From assembly GCF_958295425.1 (NCBI RefSeq), contig NC_081145.1, forward strand, positions 14,599,443-14,663,442: a DNA stretch of 64,000 nt, written 5' to 3'. The notes beneath the pieces were generated by a model. That model worked only from the letters and a program-made list of their open reading frames with translations. It made no database searches and was not told the origin of the DNA. This stretch comes from Solea solea (Eukaryota; Chordata; Actinopteri; Pleuronectiformes; Soleidae). The number at the start of each line of letters is the position of its first letter. Positions within the stretch are counted from its first letter, which is position 1. The translations under genes were made by a program, and so were the position numbers. Positions 57,781 through 64,000 of the stretch are shown one piece after another.

Positions 57781-60700
57781 ACCCGATACTCCATTGTGTA
57801 ACATTCCCATTCTTCCCCCAAAACTAACAGAGCAGAAATGAATGTGTGAAACGGACGGAAGAATGACAGAATTATCTCCATGTCGTAATTCATGCATCTC
57901 TTTATGCCTGCTGATTTCTCGCAGCAGTGGTCAAATACATTTCCTCCTTCACAATCAGTGATGAGGACAGAACTGGGGCTGTGTTCATTAAAATCAAACT
58001 ATTTCTTTATGCCGGTCTGACTGCTGCGCACATTGTTTGAAAAAGGTGTGCAGATAATGTGGAAAAATATATGATATCGGTGTATTTTATTATTATTTTA
58101 ACACGTACAATATAACGGCTGATAGGCTGTTTCAGGCGGCAACGGAATATATGTCGTAGTTTGATAATGTAATGTATTTTCCAGAGGCATGAGCCAAATG
58201 CTGAAGACTTACAGATATTTGCAGGGCCTGTCTTCGGTTCCAACCTATAAACTATTAATATTAGTCCTGCTGTCACTTGTGCTTTCACTCTAACAGGCAA
58301 AAGGCGAGAACTTCCACTGTTACAAAGGGAGTGCTGCCATGACTCAAAAAAGGGGACAAGGCCTTCAAGATGGAATGTACCTTCTCTCTCCCTCCTTTGC
58401 CCCCCCCCCCCCTTCTCTCACTTTCACACTTGATTCCCAGAGGCTTCAAACTGATCCATGAGCTTTAGTTTTGGTGGAGTGCAAACAGATATCCCATTCT
58501 TCAATGTAGTAAAGTCTGCATTGCCCAGTCTATTGATATGTCTTCTTAAGTTTGAGTCCTATGCATGCACACTGGTAAAATAGGGGAGCATCCCTCATCT
58601 TCAACACAAAACAGCCTCATTCCAAGCATAAAATCAGCCTGCGAGCAAAAACATTCAGCCAGTATTTACACTACTAGTGAAGTGTAGAGTTGAATGAGAC
58701 CTGGACCAGCGGAGGTTTTTTGTTAATACTGTGCACAGCAGGAGCCGCAGTGTGTATTTGTACTGAAGAACCCTTGGCCTGCTAAATTGTTAAGACACAG
58801 AGACGTCATACTACTGTGTCCTGCTGTAAAAGGGATTTTGTGCAGACTAGTCTGAGGGAAAGCAGACAAGCCAGTCTAAGGGTGACTCAGTTTGTAAGTT
58901 CAACCCAGGACACACTTTAACAGCTGTCTCTACGGGAGCTCTTGTGCAATTATCAACAGCAACAGCGGGGAAAGTGAAGAGGGGTCAACTTTACGGTCCT
59001 CCAATGGCAGAGCACAACGGCAAATTCCAACGTCTAAAATGTATAATAGAGTTTAGTTCAAGAGGAAATTCAGATTGACCAAAAGTTTATTTCTGAATGA
59101 GCTGGAGATGAAATATCTATGAGGGTTCAAAATCTCCAAAAATGTGACAGGGTTCTTTCATGAACAGTCTCTGCGGGATCTTGAGATTACCAAACAGATA
59201 CACCTTTGAGATCATTAAGTGCAATCGCCTTACATTCACTGACTGCAGCCTCAGACAATGCAGCACAAACTTTGTGGGCTTATCTAGTGGGGCTGCGTAG
59301 TCGAGTAACAGCAGCTGAAAACCATCTGCTGCGGAGGAGGAACTGGCTGCCTTAACAAGTAGGCAAACTGTCAGAGAGGATTAATGCTCTACCTTAAACC
59401 TGAGTTAATAATAAATGGGCTGTTTACTTGTTCAAGGGGGAGGCCATAGATAACAGCACTCAAAACCCCTCCTCTTACTGCCAAAAAGATAAATTCTGGT
59501 TAAGTGGGGACCTGCATGCATTGTGGCCTCCAGTTCCCCAATCATTATGAACAAAACAAGAGTTTTACTCTCACTTACTAATAGAAAAGGTCAGTTTGCA
59601 TGCATGTGTAAGCCACATTTTGAAGAACCTTTGGGATATTCTGTTCATTGTCAGTAATCCTCTGGGCCGGGCCAGACCTTCTCAAAGTGTGAAGTTCATG
59701 AAAATAACCTTTTTAAAATGCTGGTATTTTTTCATTACCATAAACAGCCCAATAACACATGTAATTTGATTAAGATTGATTCATTGCATCGGTGAAACCT
59801 GAAATAAAGGGCCTGGATAGAGCGCTAAAGGCGACTTCAAAACTAGCGACGTGCATCACCTCAGCTGCTGATGCATGCAAGAAAATGTGGGAAAGAAACC
59901 CCTGAGAAGGAGTCAAAGAAATGTCTTCTCTCCCCCACTCTCCTTCGCTCCTAGAGGGCTGTATTAGCCCACGGTGGGGATTTAACTAATGAGCCTAGCT
60001 GCTCTCCACTGAGGGCATCCCAAGACAGCCTTTCTCCTACAATTGGTTCCAGAGGGTTTAAATGCACTGGTCGCTGCAAATCTCCACTCTGTCCAGGAGA
60101 TTAGAAGGTAATCAAATAGATGGAGATGTAGTAGAGGGATAATGTTTCACATTATTTGGCGTAATGATGATTGCCGAGTATACAAAGTCATGAATAGCAA
60201 ATACATTTGAACAAATTTGCACACGCATATCTCCTTCCTATTGCAGCTTTGACTGCGTCATGACAACAGACGTGGCAAATTAATATAGTACACTTGGCAA
60301 GGTGGAAATCCTGAAAGGTACAGAGAGAGAAGTTAATATGCAACTCATGTTGAAGAGAGGTGAAATGCTCATTGATGGACTGAAATTATACCCTTCATGC
60401 TTAGTGTCCTTTACAACCTTCTGGGAGCTGCCACTGCTGGTCTGCAGTGCTCCCATATACTGTAAAGCCTATGCTTTATTTCCTCGCTGCTCAGGACCTC
60501 AAGTGTGACGATACCGATCATCGTAGCCATAAAATAAAATAAGAATTCAGAGTTGTAATATTATAGTTCTGTGTGCATTGAAGGCCACATTTTGAGGATT
60601 ACAGCTGCACAATTGGCTATTAAAGCTTACCAAGCCGTAAATGTAACATTGCTTTTTAACAAGTTGATAAAAAAAAAATGATATGGCAAGTCTGTTGGCC

Positions 60701-61176
60701 GTAAAATTGCTAGTTTACACATAGAGCAGACATCCAGAAAGACAACTGTGTTTATGTCCATAAGATGTGTTTATGTCCAGTATTAACCCCCCCCTTTCAG
60801 CTCTGTGTTTCCTTCCTTCAAGCCCAGTCCGGACGGTCTGGTCTGGATAACAAGCAAATATAGTAGCGAATGCACTCTGAACGCTGTGATGTCACTCTGA
60901 ATGCACCCGCACAATAAACCCATATTTTTACAGAGCCCATGATGTCATCCCATTTCTGCTAAAGAGCCTGAAGAAGATGACGTCCATTTTCAGGCACAGG
61001 GTTTGTGTCTTTTGATGTGGTGATTCCACATCTGTGGCTTTATAAAAACACACAGGAAATTGACTAGACGTGGCATTTCTCCCGCAGTGACATCAGTTTT
61101 AAGTTTAGGTTATCTTTTAAGGCACTTCATTCAGACACCAACTAGGGCTCCAGACTACACTTTTGCACAAGTTGCA
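57781..61176. other. Unique non-coding DNA
   Basis: No gene is supported. C13 lies at 58400-58412. A 14-bp direct repeat, TGTGTTTATGTCCA, occurs at 60747-60760 and 60766-60779. Only short frames are present (97 codons at most), none recognisable. Confidence 0.45.
58400..58412. repeat. C13 homopolymer
   Basis: Thirteen consecutive C in a pyrimidine-rich context. Confidence 0.95.
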
Positions 61177-61212
61177 CTGGTGCACCTACCTTTTTCATTG
61201 TAGGTGCACCAG
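61177..61212. other. Perfect 13-bp hairpin within a likely dispersed repeat
   Basis: CTGGTGCACCTAC (61177-61189) and GTAGGTGCACCAG (61200-61212) are exact reverse complements around a 10-base loop. Upstream, TAGGGCTCCAGACTACAC resembles the start of a repeat I associate with fish genomes. Downstream, GGTAGCTCAGTGGTGGAGC looks like a tRNA D-arm but no T-arm follows, so no tRNA is called. Confidence 0.6.
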
Positions 61213-64000
61213 CGGGAGACCGGTAGCTCAGTGGTGGAGCGACTACATGTCGAAGTGTGAGTGAGTGTAGTGGTTCTGAGAGGTCATAAAGACTAGAAAT
61301 AAATACAGACCATAAACCAGCACCCACATTTTTCAACACGCCGCCTTTAGTGCCATAATTGTAAGAGTTACCTTTTTGTCAGTTCCCATATACATTCATA
61401 TTTGTGCCAATGATTGTAAACAAGAACAACGTGTCGGTAAATGTTTGTCTTCATTTGAAGCATACACACACACACACACTAAATGGTGACATTGCTTTGC
61501 TGGTGTTATATGGTGTATATATGGGCTGGTGTATACAAATTAAATTAATGGAAGGCTGACTTTATTACATTATGAATAACTATACTTAAAATGGAACTAT
61601 AATATAATCTACTATATAATGAATACTACTATACTGTACTGTGGTGTAGTGTGGTCTACTGTAGTGAGACGAGGTGCAAATTATTCGAGCACGGAATTTA
61701 CATACGAGGGGTGACGGTGCTTTGCTTGATAGATAATAAACTTGGACGGAGATAATTTTGATACTGTACAGACGCAGCCAGTCGCAAATTTCGTTTTGTG
61801 CGAGATTAAGGCCTGAAAGCTGTTTGCAATTATGAAAGAGTTTGTCTGCCAGTGTAAACATTCAAACAATGCTGCGCTGCATCTCATCTCTGTTCCGATT
61901 GGCACTTGTGCATCCTGCGTGCTGGGGGTGGTCAACACATATGGAAGAGCACTTGTACATCTGAACGGGAATTCCGGTGGGAAAAACATGGATATAAGGT
62001 TTAAGTGTAAACAGCAATGATATGACGTCAAACCAAAAGGTTGTTAAATCATAAGCATGTGGTCCTGTAATTGTAAAATAACAGTACAGTGTTCTATGCA
62101 TGATTCCTGAGACCAAATGGAAGCTATTTCCACTCAAGCAGGATGACTGAATCATTAAGCGGGATCAATGAAAATCGTGTGTGTGTAATGTGCAAACAGC
62201 ACCTACTATTATCCTGAATATGGCGTGTCTGTAAGGTTTGAAACCACTTGACTGTTTCTGTAACATGAACAGCTATCGGGGATGATTAGCTACGAGGTGT
62301 TTTTCCTCATCAAAACGACATACTTTTGGCACTCCATCGAACAGCACAGGTGTGGCATGCTGCAAAGCTGTTCCTATTTCCAAAAACATTCATCCTTGTG
62401 ATGATCAAGTCTTAAGTCCAACATGAGAACCTGAAAACTGACACTGACCCCGATTAGTACGCCTGGAAATATATTACCCTGGGGGATCGGAATTGAGATC
62501 TGCTGGAAGAAAAGATGGGAACTCGAGTGGGGTGGCAGGGACCGAGTGGTGCACCGGTTAGGAGTAGCTGAGGAAAACCTCATGATGGCGTTCATGTTCA
62601 TGTTGCAGGGTCAAACATCTGTTCACTGAACAAAGCCACAGTAATATGTCTTCATTTGAATGCCTACGCTAGGACAGGATGGTGAACATCCAATGAATGG
62701 TCTCCACACTAATGATAGGGTTTCAGTCACCCACAGATGTCAGGAAAAAGGTGGAAAATGGCTTGCTTGATCAAAGGAGGACAGGGACCTTGCAATGATC
62801 GGGACTTTTAAAAAGTCAATCAAATCAGGTGACTGAAAACCAGTGACCGAGGGTCACCCATGAATGGACGAGTGCACGAGCAATCTGTTGCAGTGCCTTC
62901 ATTTTGCCATTGTGTAAAATCCTGTTGAAATCTATCTGCAACAGTGAAGTCTACGCTGTCTTTAGGGTATTCATTGGAAGCTCTATAATGACGAAAAAAC
63001 AGACTGTGTGTAGTTTTTAACTTTGATTTTTGTTCACGAGAAAGACTGTGATTGTTGGAATGAAATAATCTGAATGGAGACCCCAAATGAACACTCTTTT
63101 CTTAACTTAATCACAATTTCCTGGTCCATGTGAATCGCATGAAGAAAATATGTTTGTCATTACCTACGTATTGGAATCTGGGCAAGTCGTTTGTGGTCTT
63201 TCCGTCTTTTTCATGCTGAACTACAAGGCAACAGCAGGGCAATTTTGTTTTACTTTAACCTCATGTAGCTTTGTCTTTTGGCATCCCACCTCTGTCAAAA
63301 TGCTGATGCGGAGGCTTCACCTCACCTCAGTGTGAATGCTGAGCAAGCATTTGCATTATTGCTTTCCTGTTCTTTATTATTCTCCTTTTTCCCCTCGTCC
63401 CATTTCGATTGCTTTTTCCTACAGTTTTGGTCAATTTCGACAATTTAAGTGATTAAAACTTTCAGCATGCTACGGTCGTTTATTCCTCTAAACAACATTT
63501 TGCAATTCTTCTTTGCTTTTAATATTCAGATTTTACTGCAATTTGAACCTCATTAATAATGAATGGAGACAGATGCTGCCCCCATCTGTATATGATCAAT
63601 GGCAGATGACCCTAATCCTCACCCCCTACAGTATATTCATCAACATTGTACAATCACAGATGATTTTATACAAACGGAGCTATGACATGGGTGTGTCCCC
63701 TGTGCAAAGATGTCCATTCCATAGCCACTGCTTTGTTTTCATGACAACCAATAAATAAACCTTGAACACTGACTCACCCGTTGCATGCACGGAGCTCAAG
63801 TTGCTCAACCCCATAGCTGAGGTGATAGCTCAGGAAAACAAGCCCAAATGTTTAGGCTATCTCTTGTGTAAACTAGAAACAATGGAATATAATTCCTTTC
63901 TCAAAACGAGTATTTTTCCAGTGACGCCAGCAAAGAGGCATCTTTTCACTTTTCTCCGCTCCTCTTAGGTATCCGAGGGACACTCATTTGCAACACTGAA
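61213..64000. other. Unique non-coding DNA
   Basis: No gene is supported. (AC)n lies near 61466-61480, and a TA/CTA-rich low-complexity stretch at about 61580-61670. The 116-codon minus frame at 61681-62031 has no recognisable domain. Nothing is visible in 62200-64000 beyond unique AT-rich sequence. Confidence 0.45.

Noticed and set aside
61218..61250. tRNA-like D-arm GGTAGCTCAGTGGTGGAGC
   Set aside because: No anticodon stem pairs properly and no box B follows within the usual distance, so not a tRNA gene.
1..64000. CRISPR array, operon, prophage or insertion sequence
   Set aside because: No regularly spaced repeats with unique spacers, no ribosome binding sites with long frames, and the repeats present are vertebrate.

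Overview
The window reads as non-coding nuclear DNA of a ray-finned fish, most likely a percomorph teleost. The base composition is AT-rich (roughly 60% AT by eye, not counted) and microsatellites are abundant, mainly (CA)n, (GA)n, (ATT)n and (CTG)n. The dispersed repeats are those of fish genomes: V-SINE (HE1/DANA-type) copies, an older tRNA-derived SINE, a decayed Tc1-like transposon, a hAT-type MITE with the CAGGGGTGTCAAAC end, and a second MITE family. There is no bacterial, phage, organellar or CRISPR signature. A run of 200 N at 24630-24829 is an assembly gap.

I find no protein-coding gene that I can support. The longest open frames (185 codons at 42918-43475 on +, 179 codons at 40397-40936 on -, 162 codons at 19684-20172 on +) match no family I recognise, lie on different strands and include low-complexity tracts. 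The first two begin next to good splice-acceptor-like sequence, so they are listed as findings rather than genes. The window is best read as an intergenic gene desert or part of a very large intron.

Layout. 0-3.5 kb: an old SINE fragment, a hAT MITE (1758-2144), a (TA)n tract, a second SINE fragment and a 38-bp near-perfect palindrome. 3.5-15.7 kb: mostly unique DNA with microsatellites. 15.8-16.1 kb: a MITE. 16-23 kb: unique DNA with a homeodomain-type palindrome at 19.8 kb. 23.0-23.7 kb: a Tc1-like fossil on the minus strand. 24-34 kb: the gap, then unique sequence with SOX-, octamer- and E-box-like sites and many simple repeats. 34.2 kb: the best tRNA-SINE copy. 34-47 kb: unique DNA, a full-length V-SINE with a perfect 14-bp target-site duplication (41502-41884), and the two long open frames. 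47.2 kb: a recursive-splice-like motif on the minus strand. 47.4-47.8 kb: a dispersed repeat. 48-64 kb: unique DNA with two further V-SINE copies, a second MITE copy, long (CA)n and (ATT)n tracts, and a hairpin at 61.2 kb.

Repeats recognisable by eye are sparse, and long stretches carry homeodomain-, SOX- and POU-type words. This fits a regulatory landscape around a developmental or neuronal gene, but that is inference: conservation cannot be judged from one sequence. I found no evidence of a new biological system. The most testable leads are the recursive-splice motif, the two splice-flanked open frames and the clustered SOX sites.
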